Shown: piece after piece, positions 17,706-25,878 of the stretch | Layout: each line of letters starts with the position of its first letter | How positions within the stretch are numbered: position 1 is the stretch's first letter | DNA from: Gordonibacter sp. Marseille-P4307 | Lineage (GTDB): Bacteria > Actinomycetota > Coriobacteriia > Coriobacteriales > Eggerthellaceae | Direction of reading: 5' to 3' | Assembly: GCF_900604965.1 (NCBI RefSeq) | Contig: NZ_UWPD01000001.1 | Location: 186,001-250,000 of the forward strand | DNA: 64,000 nt | Notes under the pieces: model-generated | Told to the model about the DNA's origin: nothing | What the model saw: only the letters and a program-made list of their open reading frames with translations | The model's database searches: none | Made by a program: the position numbers and the translations under genes

Positions 17706-19880
17706 ATGAATGAGATTGAAACCGATTCGCCGATAGAGGAACCCCCTCGTACCGACACAATCAAACCTTCTGCAACAACCTTTGGCCCCGCGCATCGGAC
17801 AACCGATAGGGTCCGCACGGCGAAAAGCCGCAAACCCCGCATCGGGCTTGCGCTCGTCGCCCTGGGGGTGGTGTACGGAGATATCGGAACCAGCCCGCTG
17901 TACGTGATGAAGGCGATCGTGAACGGCAACGGCGGGATCGAATCCCTCTCCGAGCAAACCGTGATCGGCGCGCTCTCCCTGATCATCTGGACCGTCACGC
18001 TCATCACCACCGTCAAATACGTGCTCGTCGCGCTCAATGCCGACAACAAGGGCGAGGGAGGCATATTCGCCCTCTACAGCTTGGTGAGGAAGCACTGTCC
18101 CCAACTCGTCGGCCTCGCCATCGTGGGGGGTGCGGCGCTTCTAGCCGACGGAATCCTCACGCCCGCGGTCACCATCACCACCGCCGTGGAGGGCCTGCGC
18201 ACCGTCGGGCCCGTCGCACCGTTCTTCGAAGGAGGGCAGGCCCACGTGGCTCTGGTGGCCATCGGTATCATCGCTATCCTGTTCGGCGTGCAACGGGCCG
18301 GCACCTCCGCCATCGGAGGCGTGTTCGGAATCGTCATGACGTGCTGGTTCGGTTTTCTGGGAATCGCGGGTGCCGTCCAGTTGGCCGGATGCCCCTCGGT
18401 GCTGGCAGCCGTCAATCCGATGCACGCGATCGCGTTCGTCTTCTCGCCGGACAACCATGCAGGACTCATGATCCTCGGCAGCGTCTTTCTCGCAACGACC
18501 GGCGCCGAGGCGCTCTACTCCGACATGGGCCATGTGGGCAAAGCGAACATTTACGCCTCGTGGCCGATCGTCAAAACTTGCCTGATCCTGTGCTACCTCG
18601 GACAAGGAGCGTGGCTCGCGTCGAACATCGGCAATGCGGAGATCGCCGCCGTTGCAGATATGAATCCCTTCTTCCAGATGCTCGACCCGTCGGTGCGCCC
18701 CTTATCGGTGGGTCTGTCGACGGCGGCGGCCATCATCGCCAGCCAGGCGCTCATCACCGGTTCGTTCACCCTCGCATCCGAAGCCATGCGCCTCGACCTC
18801 ATGCCGCATCTGCACCTCAAATACCCCTCGCAGGCAAAGGGCCAGGTATACATCCCCCGTATCAATCTGATGCTGGCGATCGGATGCATAGCCGTCGTTT
18901 TGTTCTTCAAATCATCCAGCGCCATGGAAGCCGCCTACGGTCTTGCGATCACCGTAACCATGCTGATGACCACCGCTCTTATGGGCGTCTATCTGTGGAA
19001 GCTCCGAGGGCTCCGGATTGCGGCCGCGGTGTTCGTCGCGACGTTCGCCTCGCTTGAAACGGGATTCTTCCTATCAAGCCTCTCGAAGTTTCCCCATGGC
19101 GGCTACATCACCGTCGCCATCGCCGCCGTGCTGGCCTACGTCATGGTCGTATGGCAGCGCGGCACGGCAATAGAGCGAAGCCAGGCCAACCTTTTGCCTC
19201 TGGCGCGCTACAAAGCCCAGATCGGCAGGCTTTCGGAAGATGCACGGCTACCTCTGACAGCCGACAACCTCGTCTACATCACCAAACCCGGGCGCATGGG
19301 CAAGATCGACCGCGACGTCCTGTATTCTATCCTCGACAACCGACCCAAACGAGCGCGGGCGTACTGGCTGGTCGATATCGTGGTCACCGACGATCCGTTC
19401 GAGCGCAGCTACGCGGTAGAGAGCTTCGGAACCGACTATCTGTTCCGCGTGCGCCTGAACCTGGGGTACAAATGCGGTCAGTTCGTGGACGAGTACCTTC
19501 ACCAGATCATGGGCGATTTGATAGAGGCCGGAGAACTCCCCCTCCAGCAGCGCTCTTACTCGGTGTTCCGCAGGCCCAACCCCGTGGGAAGCGTGAGGTT
19601 CTGCTTCCTCAGGAAGTATGCGACCTCGAATAGAACCCTCAGCAACATCGACCGGTTCGTCATCAACTCAAAGTACGCCATCAGGCACCTCTGCGGAACC
19701 CCGATGCGCTGGTACGACCTTCAGGGAAGCTCGGTCGACATCGAGTACGTCCCCCTCTTCGGCCCTGCGCACCGGGCTGAAAAACTCTCACGCCAAAGCA
19801 TCAAGCGCAGCCAGCTGTGTCCTGAGGCGATCAGCTCAGCGCCGCACCAATCGCCCCGGCAAAACGCGCCCGAGGGGTAG
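17706..19880 (+). CDS. kup: Low-affinity potassium transporter Kup
   Basis: KUP/HAK/KT family K+ uptake protein, probably K+/H+ symport, 724 aa. It has about twelve hydrophobic segments from residue 45 to about 500 and a soluble C-terminal domain. The signature GDIGTSPLYV is at residues 58-67 and DNKGEGGIFALYSLV near 115. The ATG at 17706 follows GGGAGATCGAGACG. The protein is longer than E. coli Kup (622), mainly by a hydrophilic N-terminal tail of about 45 residues. A TATAAC at 17664-17669 is a candidate -10. I looked for a c-di-AMP (ydaO-type) riboswitch in the 294 bp leader and did not see one. The 3' end overlaps the convergent activase gene by 50 bp. Confidence 0.93.
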   Translation: MNEIETDSPIEEPPRTDTIKPSATTFGPAHRTTDRVRTAKSRKPRIGLALVALGVVYGDIGTSPLYVMKAIVNGNGGIESLSEQTVIGALSLIIWTVTLITTVKYVLVALNADNKGEGGIFALYSLVRKHCPQLVGLAIVGGAALLADGILTPAVTITTAVEGLRTVGPVAPFFEGGQAHVALVAIGIIAILFGVQRAGTSAIGGVFGIVMTCWFGFLGIAGAVQLAGCPSVLAAVNPMHAIAFVFSPDNHAGLMILGSVFLATTGAEALYSDMGHVGKANIYASWPIVKTCLILCYLGQGAWLASNIGNAEIAAVADMNPFFQMLDPSVRPLSVGLSTAAAIIASQALITGSFTLASEAMRLDLMPHLHLKYPSQAKGQVYIPRINLMLAIGCIAVVLFFKSSSAMEAAYGLAITVTMLMTTALMGVYLWKLRGLRIAAAVFVATFASLETGFFLSSLSKFPHGGYITVAIAAVLAYVMVVWQRGTAIERSQANLLPLARYKAQIGRLSEDARLPLTADNLVYITKPGRMGKIDRDVLYSILDNRPKRARAYWLVDIVVTDDPFERSYAVESFGTDYLFRVRLNLGYKCGQFVDEYLHQIMGDLIEAGELPLQQRSYSVFRRPNPVGSVRFCFLRKYATSNRTLSNIDRFVINSKYAIRHLCGTPMRWYDLQGSSVDIEYVPLFGPAHRAEKLSRQSIKRSQLCPEAISSAPHQSPRQNAPEG

Positions 19881-20631
19881 TATGCACCGGAGCCCCCAGG
19901 TGAGCCGATAGGCGCTCGACCACGTAATCGTTCTCGCACAGACCGCCGGTCAGATAGTATTCGCCGCTGCGCAGCTGGCCTACAAGCGAGCTCACGCGAC
20001 TTACCACCGATTCGATGATCCCGTTGGCGATGTTTTCCAACGGCTCCCCCCGGCCGATCAGGGACACCACTTCGGAATCGGCGAACACCGTGCACACGTT
20101 GGTGATCGGGGTGGGCTGCCCCGCCCGCGCAAGTTCGGACAGCGTCGGCTGGGATACGCCCATGCGATCGGCCATGAGTTCGAGGAACTTGCCCGTGCCC
20201 GACGCGCACTTGTTGTTCATCACGAACTTTCTCACCTTGCCATCGGCTATCTGGATGATCTTGGTGTCCTGACCGCCCACGTCGATAACCGTCCCGTCGG
20301 CGCCGAACAGGTGCACCGCGCCCCGCGCATGGCAGGTGATCTCGGTCAGGGTGCGCGCCGCATACGGAACCGACACGCGGCCGTAGCCGGTGGCCACCAC
20401 ATCGCTGCCCTCGACCGCGTACCCACGCGCTTCGAGCTCGCGCGCAACGCGCTCGGACGCATCGACACTGCTGAAACCCGTCGGCGTCAGAAACGCCTCG
20501 ATCAGCCTGCCTTCGTCCATAACCGCCACCTTCGTCGCGGTCGATCCGATGTCGATACCGATAGATGCCGTTTTCAGCCGAGGTTCATCCGCTTTCCTAG
20601 GCAAGCTCGCGCGCGATCTCTTCAAGTGCAC
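19831..20631 (-). CDS. 2-hydroxyacyl-CoA dehydratase activase / double-cubane protein reductase (HgdC/YjiL-like)
   Basis: ASKHA-fold ATPase that injects low-potential electrons into a partner iron-sulfur protein with ATP hydrolysis. Visible motifs are the phosphate-binding GIDIGSTATK (residues 25-34), DVGGQDTK, and the two cluster-ligating cysteines in NNKCASGTG (Cys142) and NVCTVFADSE (Cys180). Their spacing of 38 matches known activases, which form a homodimer bridging one [4Fe-4S] cluster. 266 aa with the GTG at 20631, overlapping the NifS-like gene by 35 bp; a TTG at 20604 is an alternative nearer the conserved start. Last gene of the operon with the double-cubane protein, DUF3343 and the cysteine desulfurase. 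Confidence 0.9.
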   Translation of the reverse strand: MHLKRSRASLPRKADEPRLKTASIGIDIGSTATKVAVMDEGRLIEAFLTPTGFSSVDASERVARELEARGYAVEGSDVVATGYGRVSVPYAARTLTEITCHARGAVHLFGADGTVIDVGGQDTKIIQIADGKVRKFVMNNKCASGTGKFLELMADRMGVSQPTLSELARAGQPTPITNVCTVFADSEVVSLIGRGEPLENIANGIIESVVSRVSSLVGQLRSGEYYLTGGLCENDYVVERLSAHLGAPVHTTPRARFAGAIGAALS

Positions 20632-21742
20632 CTACCCCCTCGTCGATCTCTTCTTCCGTGTTGAAATGCGAGAAGCTGAAGCGAACCACTCCCCGATCGG
20701 ACGTCCCCAAAGCCTCGTGCATGAGGGGTGCGCAGTGGGCGCCCGCCCGCGTGCAGATACCGAAATCAGCGTTCAGGCGATCGGCGACGAGCGCCGAGTC
20801 GGCCCGACCCACATTCAACGCAACGATACCGCATCGCGCAGCATCGGGGGAGCCCCCGTAGACGCAAACGCCGTCGATCCGGGATACGGCCTCCTCGAAG
20901 CGACGAGCAAGGCTCCTGACCCGCGCGCCGACCGCTTCGATTCCCGCTTCCTCGAGATAGGCCGCACCGGCCGCAAGCCCCGCAAGCCCATGAGCGTTCA
21001 GGGTTCCCGCCTCGAGACGTTCGGGCATGAACGACGGATGGACGCGATCGTAGCTGTGCGTACCCGATCCCCCTACGCGATACGACGGAATCTCGAGCGC
21101 GGAGGAAAGGGCGATTCCTCCCGTCCCCTGGGGACCGAACAGGCTCTTGTGCCCCGTGAACGCTACGGCGTCGAAACCGTCTTCTTGCAGGTGGATCGGA
21201 ATCGCGCCGGCAGTTTGGGCTGCATCGAGCACGAACAGCGCGCCGTGGTCGTGGGCGATGCGCGCCATGCGGCGGACATCGTAGACGTTGCCCGTGACGT
21301 TAGACGCATGAGTGGCCACCACCAGAACCGTTTCGGGACGAAACAGCTTCTCGTAGGTCTTAATGTCAAGGGAGCCGTCAGGCGCGATGGGGGCGATCGA
21401 CAACGAGGCGCCATCGCGATCGACCTTGCGGTACAGCGGCCTGAGAACCGAGTTATGTGACGCGGCCGTGGTGATCGCATGCGAACCCGGAGGGAGCAGA
21501 CCCTCGATGGCGGCGTTCAGCGCATCGGTGGCGTTGCAGCCGAACGCCACGCGACCCGCGCTCTGCGCCCCCAAAAGGCGGGCGATCGTTGCACGGGCCT
21601 CGTACACCGCCAAAGACGACGCGATCGAAGCCTCGTGAACGCCGCGTGCCGGACCGCCGAACGACTCGAGGGCGCGCACCACCGCCTCGGCTACCGACGG
21701 CGGCTTCATCAACGTGGTCGCCGCGTTATCGAAATAGATCAT
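20597..21742 (-). CDS. Cysteine desulfurase family protein (class V aminotransferase, TIGR01977-like)
   Basis: PLP enzyme of the NifS/SufS fold, 381 aa, starting MIYFDNAATT. The PLP lysine is Lys199 in FTGHKSLFGPQGTGG and the candidate catalytic cysteine is Cys335 in CTRAGAHCAPLMH; RxGxHCAPL is typical of the TIGR01977 branch. In the family the cysteine takes sulfur (or selenium) from cysteine (or selenocysteine) as a persulfide. Comparative genomics has linked this branch with selenium metabolism and DUF3343 proteins. Here it sits 89 bp after a DUF3343 gene and overlaps the activase, which supports a dedicated S/Se donor for this operon rather than general Fe-S assembly. Confidence 0.88.
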   Translation of the reverse strand: MIYFDNAATTLMKPPSVAEAVVRALESFGGPARGVHEASIASSLAVYEARATIARLLGAQSAGRVAFGCNATDALNAAIEGLLPPGSHAITTAASHNSVLRPLYRKVDRDGASLSIAPIAPDGSLDIKTYEKLFRPETVLVVATHASNVTGNVYDVRRMARIAHDHGALFVLDAAQTAGAIPIHLQEDGFDAVAFTGHKSLFGPQGTGGIALSSALEIPSYRVGGSGTHSYDRVHPSFMPERLEAGTLNAHGLAGLAAGAAYLEEAGIEAVGARVRSLARRFEEAVSRIDGVCVYGGSPDAARCGIVALNVGRADSALVADRLNADFGICTRAGAHCAPLMHEALGTSDRGVVRFSFSHFNTEEEIDEGVGALEEIARELA

Positions 21743-21831
21743 CGAATCGTCCCTTCATCGATGGACCTCTGCGCTCCAGGTGCGCAGCACCTTGCCCCCA
21801 CTTTACCGCCTTCGGCAACGGCGTGCACGCC

Positions 21832-22140
21832 CTAGCAGTACCGGTCTCGGTACGGATCGATCTGCCGCGGAAGCGCCACGACTCCTTCAAGCGGTATGCC
21901 CCGATCATGCGCAAGCCGGCAGGCGGCAGCCGCGTCGTCGCCTCCCGCGAGAAGCGACACCCCGCAGCATGCGCGGGCCTGCCGCGGGGTCGGAGAGACA
22001 CGCACGGACAATCCCTCCGCGCGCGCCTCCCCGAATAGGGCCATCGCGTCGTTATTGCTGGAAAACAGCAGGTAGCAGTCGATCACGCGCCCTGGATGAT
22101 CCGCCCGCGCACGTTCGATCAGCTCCCCGACATCGATCAT
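21832..22140 (-). CDS. DUF3343 small protein, putative Se/S carrier
   Basis: 102 aa. The frame extends upstream into the double-cubane gene, but the ATG at 22138-22140, 1 bp after that gene's stop, gives a protein that fits DUF3343: CYLLFSSNNDAMALF near the N-terminus, then PTPRQARACCGVSL with Cys58-Cys59, and a C-terminal Cys102. The family resembles TusA/YedF-type sulfur carriers and is described as a putative Se/S carrier. The cysteine in the R..(S/C)CG motif would accept a persulfide or selenide from the adjacent cysteine desulfurase. Biochemical function is unproven, so this is family inference plus context. Confidence 0.8.
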   Translation of the reverse strand: MIDVGELIERARADHPGRVIDCYLLFSSNNDAMALFGEARAEGLSVRVSPTPRQARACCGVSLLAGGDDAAAACRLAHDRGIPLEGVVALPRQIDPYRDRYC

Positions 22141-22141
22141 C

Positions 22142-23416
22142 CTAGGCGCCCAGCATCTCGACGAAGGCCCCGATGCGCGTGCGCAGCTGCTCGGTGTCGC
22201 CGTCGGAATAGTCCGTCTCGATGTTGAGGACGGGGAATCCAGCCTCCTCGACGGCGCGTTCGAGCGCGGGACCTTCCAGCTTGTACGTCGTGCAGAACGT
22301 AAGGTTCGTATTGATGATGCCGTCGACCTGGTATTCCCGCGCAAGGCGGATAACGTCGTCGATGCGTCCGGTGTTCGGAGTGAAGCATGCGCAGTTGTTC
22401 TTCATATAACGCTCGGACAGAGCGCGGAACTGACCCTCCAGCGTCGTCTGCGTCTCGTCCACCAGGTTCTCGAAATAACGCGTGCCCGTGCACATCTCCT
22501 CGCAGACCACCACGGCACCGCACGTCTCGATGATATGGTGCAGCTTCCAGTTCGGAACCGCCAGCGGCGTTCCCGTGATAAGGATGCGCTTCGAGCCGGC
22601 CGGCATGGCGCTTACGCCCTCGGCGATGCGCTGCTCCAGTTCGTCAGCCAGTTTGTTGCACATCTCGGCACAGCGCACCGGATCGTCGAAAAACGCGATC
22701 TGCATCATCAGCAACGCATCGGTGCCGCTTATGGGGGCGACCTTGGACTTGCGGGCATCGTAGACGCGGGCGAGAGCGCGGCGCTTGTCGTTGATCACCT
22801 TGATGGCGCGACCCAGGCCCTCCGGTGTCAGCTTGCTGCCGGTAACCTCTTCGACCATAGCTGCGAAGTCTTCGATCTCGCCCGCCCACTTGACGATGTC
22901 CCTCTCTCGCTTCATCTGCGGAACGTCCATGACGTACATCGGAGCGTCGTTCGCAAGAATCTCGTAGGCCTTCTTTTTGCCATCGCACGTGGTTTCCCCT
23001 ACAAACACGTCGGCTATGCGGAAAAACGGGCAGGTGCGCCCGAGACGCGCTCCGACCGACGCCTTGATGAGAGGACACACGTCGCTGGGAAGAACCTGCT
23101 CGCCATCGGGGACCCAGAATTGGGATCCGCCGCACAGCCCCGTCACGATGCCGTTGCATGCCACAACCACCTCGTCGGGAACGTACACGCAAAACGTGCC
23201 GAACACCTTCTGGCCCCTCTTCTGCGCCTCGACCAACTCGGCGGGGCGAATGCCGTGGATGTCGGCGGTCACCATATCCCAATAGGCCATCCCGGCCGGC
23301 CGGTTATCCTGCGAAAGGAACACGTCGCCGAATGCCGTGGGAAGCACCGCACAGAGGTTATCGTGCGCTTCGAGATCCATGCCGAGTTCGGCCCACATTT
23401 CACTGCGTTCGTTCAT
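22142..23416 (-). CDS. Double-cubane cluster protein / 2-hydroxyacyl-CoA dehydratase subunit homologue (YjiM-like)
   Basis: 424 aa, HgdB/FldB superfamily. A single such subunit next to an HgdC-type activase is the arrangement of double-cubane cluster proteins (YjiM with YjiL), which hold an [8Fe-9S] cluster reduced by the ATP-driven activase and can reduce small molecules. True dehydratases need two different subunits plus a CoA substrate, and no second subunit is present here. Conserved cysteines occur in FGTFCVYVPDE, VACNGIVTGLCGG, SDVCPLIKAS, GRTCPFF and ETTCDGKKK (about residues 75-175). The ATG at 23416 follows AAAGGAGC. It is the first gene of the operon. The physiological substrate is unknown. 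Confidence 0.87.
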   Translation of the reverse strand: MNERSEMWAELGMDLEAHDNLCAVLPTAFGDVFLSQDNRPAGMAYWDMVTADIHGIRPAELVEAQKRGQKVFGTFCVYVPDEVVVACNGIVTGLCGGSQFWVPDGEQVLPSDVCPLIKASVGARLGRTCPFFRIADVFVGETTCDGKKKAYEILANDAPMYVMDVPQMKRERDIVKWAGEIEDFAAMVEEVTGSKLTPEGLGRAIKVINDKRRALARVYDARKSKVAPISGTDALLMMQIAFFDDPVRCAEMCNKLADELEQRIAEGVSAMPAGSKRILITGTPLAVPNWKLHHIIETCGAVVVCEEMCTGTRYFENLVDETQTTLEGQFRALSERYMKNNCACFTPNTGRIDDVIRLAREYQVDGIINTNLTFCTTYKLEGPALERAVEEAGFPVLNIETDYSDGDTEQLRTRIGAFVEMLGA

Positions 23417-23745
23417 TGCAGCTCCTTTTGTTGTGCCGCACGCCGCGCTGACCATATGAAATCGCCGCACGCCGCGTCAGCGGCTCGCCTGTGAATGAGA
23501 ATGCAGAAACGAGGACCCCCAAGACCCCGCGCAGAATGCCGCGCCTGCAGATGGGCGTCGGCCGGCCTTTTCCCTCTTGCGAAACTTTATCACGACTGCG
23601 ATCGGATGCACCCCGTCACTTTCATGCGCACTCCGCTTGGTCGCGTTCGATGCGTTATATTTACTTCGTCTGTCGCACCGAAGCGCAGCGAGACGACGCA
23701 TCGGAGGCGCGCGAGCGCTGCGCTAACGCCTGCAAAAGGAGCCCC
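23417..23745. promoter_or_regulatory. Divergent intergenic region between the double-cubane operon and the LRR gene
   Basis: 329 bp without a gene I can support. It contains an exact 13-bp direct repeat, GCCGCACGCCGCG, at 23435-23447 and 23464-23476 (29 bp apart) in what should be the leader of the minus-strand operon. A TATATT at 23656-23661 is a plausible -10 box for the LRR gene. No riboswitch or small RNA was recognised. Confidence 0.35.
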
Positions 23746-24498
23746 ATGGATTTCTACAAGATGGTGTTTGCCGAGTACTCAGGCATGAACTCCTGCGTAC
23801 GGATTCCCATCGGAGCCACCCATATCGGCCCGGGCGCGTTCCAGCGCAACCGCTACGTGCACGAAGTGGTCATTCCCGAAGGCGTGGTCGAGATCGAAGA
23901 CGAAGCCTTCGACGCCTGCGTGAACCTCGAAGTCGTCTGCCTCCCTTCGACGCTGAGGCGCATCGGAAGGCGCGCTTTCAAGGGCTGCTGGCGCATCGAC
24001 AGCATCCAGCTGCCCAAGGAGCTTGAAGTTATCGATGATCAGGCGTTTCTTAGGTGTCGCGGACTGAATTCGATCGAGCTTCCCCCCAGCGTGACCGCCA
24101 TAGGCAAGGAGGCGTTCCGGAACTGCGTGTGCCTGAGATCCATCGCGTTTCCCCCGTGCCTCGCCACTGTCGAAGTCGGCGTCATGCGCGATTGCATGAC
24201 ACTTGAAGACGTGTCGCTTCCTTCCGACCTCGAGGTGATCGAGGACGACGCATTCAACACCTGCCCCAGCTTGGTGGAGGTAAACCTCCCTCCCAACCTG
24301 GGGTGGATCGGGCAGCGGGCGTTTCGCGCGTGCGGGGCGCTGAAGCGCATCAACATCCCCGCAGGCGTGCGCTCGCTTGAAGAGCGGGTATTCTACGGAT
24401 GCCGCGTGCTACATGACATCGAGCTGCACGACGGTATCGAGTACGTGGACGAGACCGCCTTCGACCCGGATGCCGACCCTTTTGCCGAAAAGCCCTAA
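23746..24498 (+). CDS. BspA-like leucine-rich repeat protein (LRR_5), cytoplasmic
   Basis: 250 aa built almost wholly of BspA-type leucine-rich repeats of about 23 residues. Repeat units share the pattern I..xAFxxC..L..I.LP..l..I, for example AFKGCWRIDSIQLPKELEVI and AFNTCPSLVEVNLPPNLGWI; I count about eight to nine units. I placed the start at the ATG at 23746 because AAAAGGAG lies just upstream; the open frame reaching to 23491 would add an arginine-rich tail of doubtful reality. There is no signal peptide, membrane anchor or wall-binding repeat, unlike typical secreted BspA adhesins. It is probably a cytoplasmic protein-interaction scaffold. Function is unknown. Confidence 0.75.
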   Translation: MDFYKMVFAEYSGMNSCVRIPIGATHIGPGAFQRNRYVHEVVIPEGVVEIEDEAFDACVNLEVVCLPSTLRRIGRRAFKGCWRIDSIQLPKELEVIDDQAFLRCRGLNSIELPPSVTAIGKEAFRNCVCLRSIAFPPCLATVEVGVMRDCMTLEDVSLPSDLEVIEDDAFNTCPSLVEVNLPPNLGWIGQRAFRACGALKRINIPAGVRSLEERVFYGCRVLHDIELHDGIEYVDETAFDPDADPFAEKP

Positions 24499-25793
24499 TC
24501 TGACGGCTTTCCCCGGGCAAACATCTCGTCAAGCGACCAGGTGGCTCCGTCGTAGAGGTTCGCCGCATACGAGGGGAGCAGCCCCGCAAGCGCGGCGAGG
24601 GCGAAATACGGCGCGCAGGCGAAACCGAACAGCTCCACCCCCAGAAGAAACGCCGCAAAGGGACACCGCGCGCAGGCGGACAGGATCGCAACCACGCCCA
24701 CGGCGGCTGCAAACGCAGAGGGTTCCCCGGTCATGGACGACCATGCCGCACCCGTCAAAGCTCCGATGCAGATAACCGGCATGATCTCACCGCCTTTGAT
24801 GCCGAACCCCAGGCATACGGCAGTGAGCCCTATCTTAAATGCGACCTCGTAAAACGCGTGCGGGTCAGCCGTCAGGGCCGAAAGCACCTGCCACGACCCC
24901 GTCCCGTTCGCAACCGCCTCCCCCGTCACCGAAAACGCAACGAGCGACAACCCGCTTGCACACGCGGCGCCCACCACGACGCGTGCGAGATCGTTTGAGA
25001 ACAACGCGCTTGAAGCCGTGTGGACCAGCTTGAGCGTCACGACGAACCCCAGACCGGCGCAGCAGCACAAAACGCTGACCATAATCGCCTCGACGAAAGC
25101 GTCGGGCGGCTCGGGGGCAGCGATGGGCATCTGCCAGGGATTATCCATCCCGATAAGCATTGCGGGAACCCACGAGGCGGCCACCGAAACCACCACGCTC
25201 GCCGAGCGGGCATCGAGGAGGTCGCGCATGCGCGGGCGCACCACCTCGACGACGAACGCAACCGCTGCGAAAGGAGCGCAGAGAAGCACCGAGAAGGCCG
25301 CCGCCATGCCCGCGGCGACAAGGAACCGCACCGAGGTCCCCTCGAGGCGAAACAAACGGGCAGTGCCGGCCGCCACCGATCCGCCCGACTGCAGTGCAGC
25401 CGCCTCTTTGCCCACCGAAGCGCCTCCCACGAGGCTCAGCGCAGTCGAGATCACGACAGCGAACGCCGTTTCGACCTTAAGGAGCCCCCCGCTTCTGGCC
25501 GCGTTCACCACCGACAGCGTCCCTGTGGAAAACGAAACACCCAGCACCCGGTACAAGCCGTACGATGCAAGCACGCAGGGAACCAGCAGCCCCCCTGCAA
25601 GGGGATGAAGCGAGAAGAAATGCTCCGACCCGTTCGCCGCGAAGGTGAGCAGAAGCGCGACGGCGCCCGAAATCGCGCCGATCAGCGTCGAACAGGCCGC
25701 CCATTTAAGCGCGTGCAGCCCGTGGTATGTTCCGTCATCCCTCACAGAAAGCGGGTCCCTTATGTCCGGCGACCAGCCGCACCGCGCACCCAA
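24495..25793 (-). CDS. ClC-family chloride channel/antiporter-like protein
   Basis: 432 aa integral membrane protein with about ten to twelve hydrophobic segments. The two recognisable filter regions are GGASVGKEAAAL near residue 125, corresponding to the G(K/R)EGP motif, and GIKGGEIMPV near residue 335, corresponding to GxFxP. Both deviate: proline is missing in the first and GGEIMP replaces GxFxP in the second, so ion selectivity may differ from chloride. The TTG at 25793 gives the longest product; a GTG at 25745 with AAGGGA upstream is an alternative start. The 3' end overlaps the convergent LRR gene by 4 bp. Confidence 0.8.
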   Translation of the reverse strand: MGARCGWSPDIRDPLSVRDDGTYHGLHALKWAACSTLIGAISGAVALLLTFAANGSEHFFSLHPLAGGLLVPCVLASYGLYRVLGVSFSTGTLSVVNAARSGGLLKVETAFAVVISTALSLVGGASVGKEAAALQSGGSVAAGTARLFRLEGTSVRFLVAAGMAAAFSVLLCAPFAAVAFVVEVVRPRMRDLLDARSASVVVSVAASWVPAMLIGMDNPWQMPIAAPEPPDAFVEAIMVSVLCCCAGLGFVVTLKLVHTASSALFSNDLARVVVGAACASGLSLVAFSVTGEAVANGTGSWQVLSALTADPHAFYEVAFKIGLTAVCLGFGIKGGEIMPVICIGALTGAAWSSMTGEPSAFAAAVGVVAILSACARCPFAAFLLGVELFGFACAPYFALAALAGLLPSYAANLYDGATWSLDEMFARGKPSD

Positions 25794-25878
25794 GCGCAGT
25801 GAGGCTGGTCGTCTTCATCACCTGTTCGCGTCTGCCGGCAAACTCGCGAACCCATCGGCAGCTCGCCCCTTGTCCGGC

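Noticed and set aside
22142-23416. Classical 2-hydroxyglutaryl-CoA or lactoyl-CoA dehydratase
   Set aside because: Only one subunit is present, without a CoA-transferase. The lone subunit plus activase fits double-cubane proteins better.
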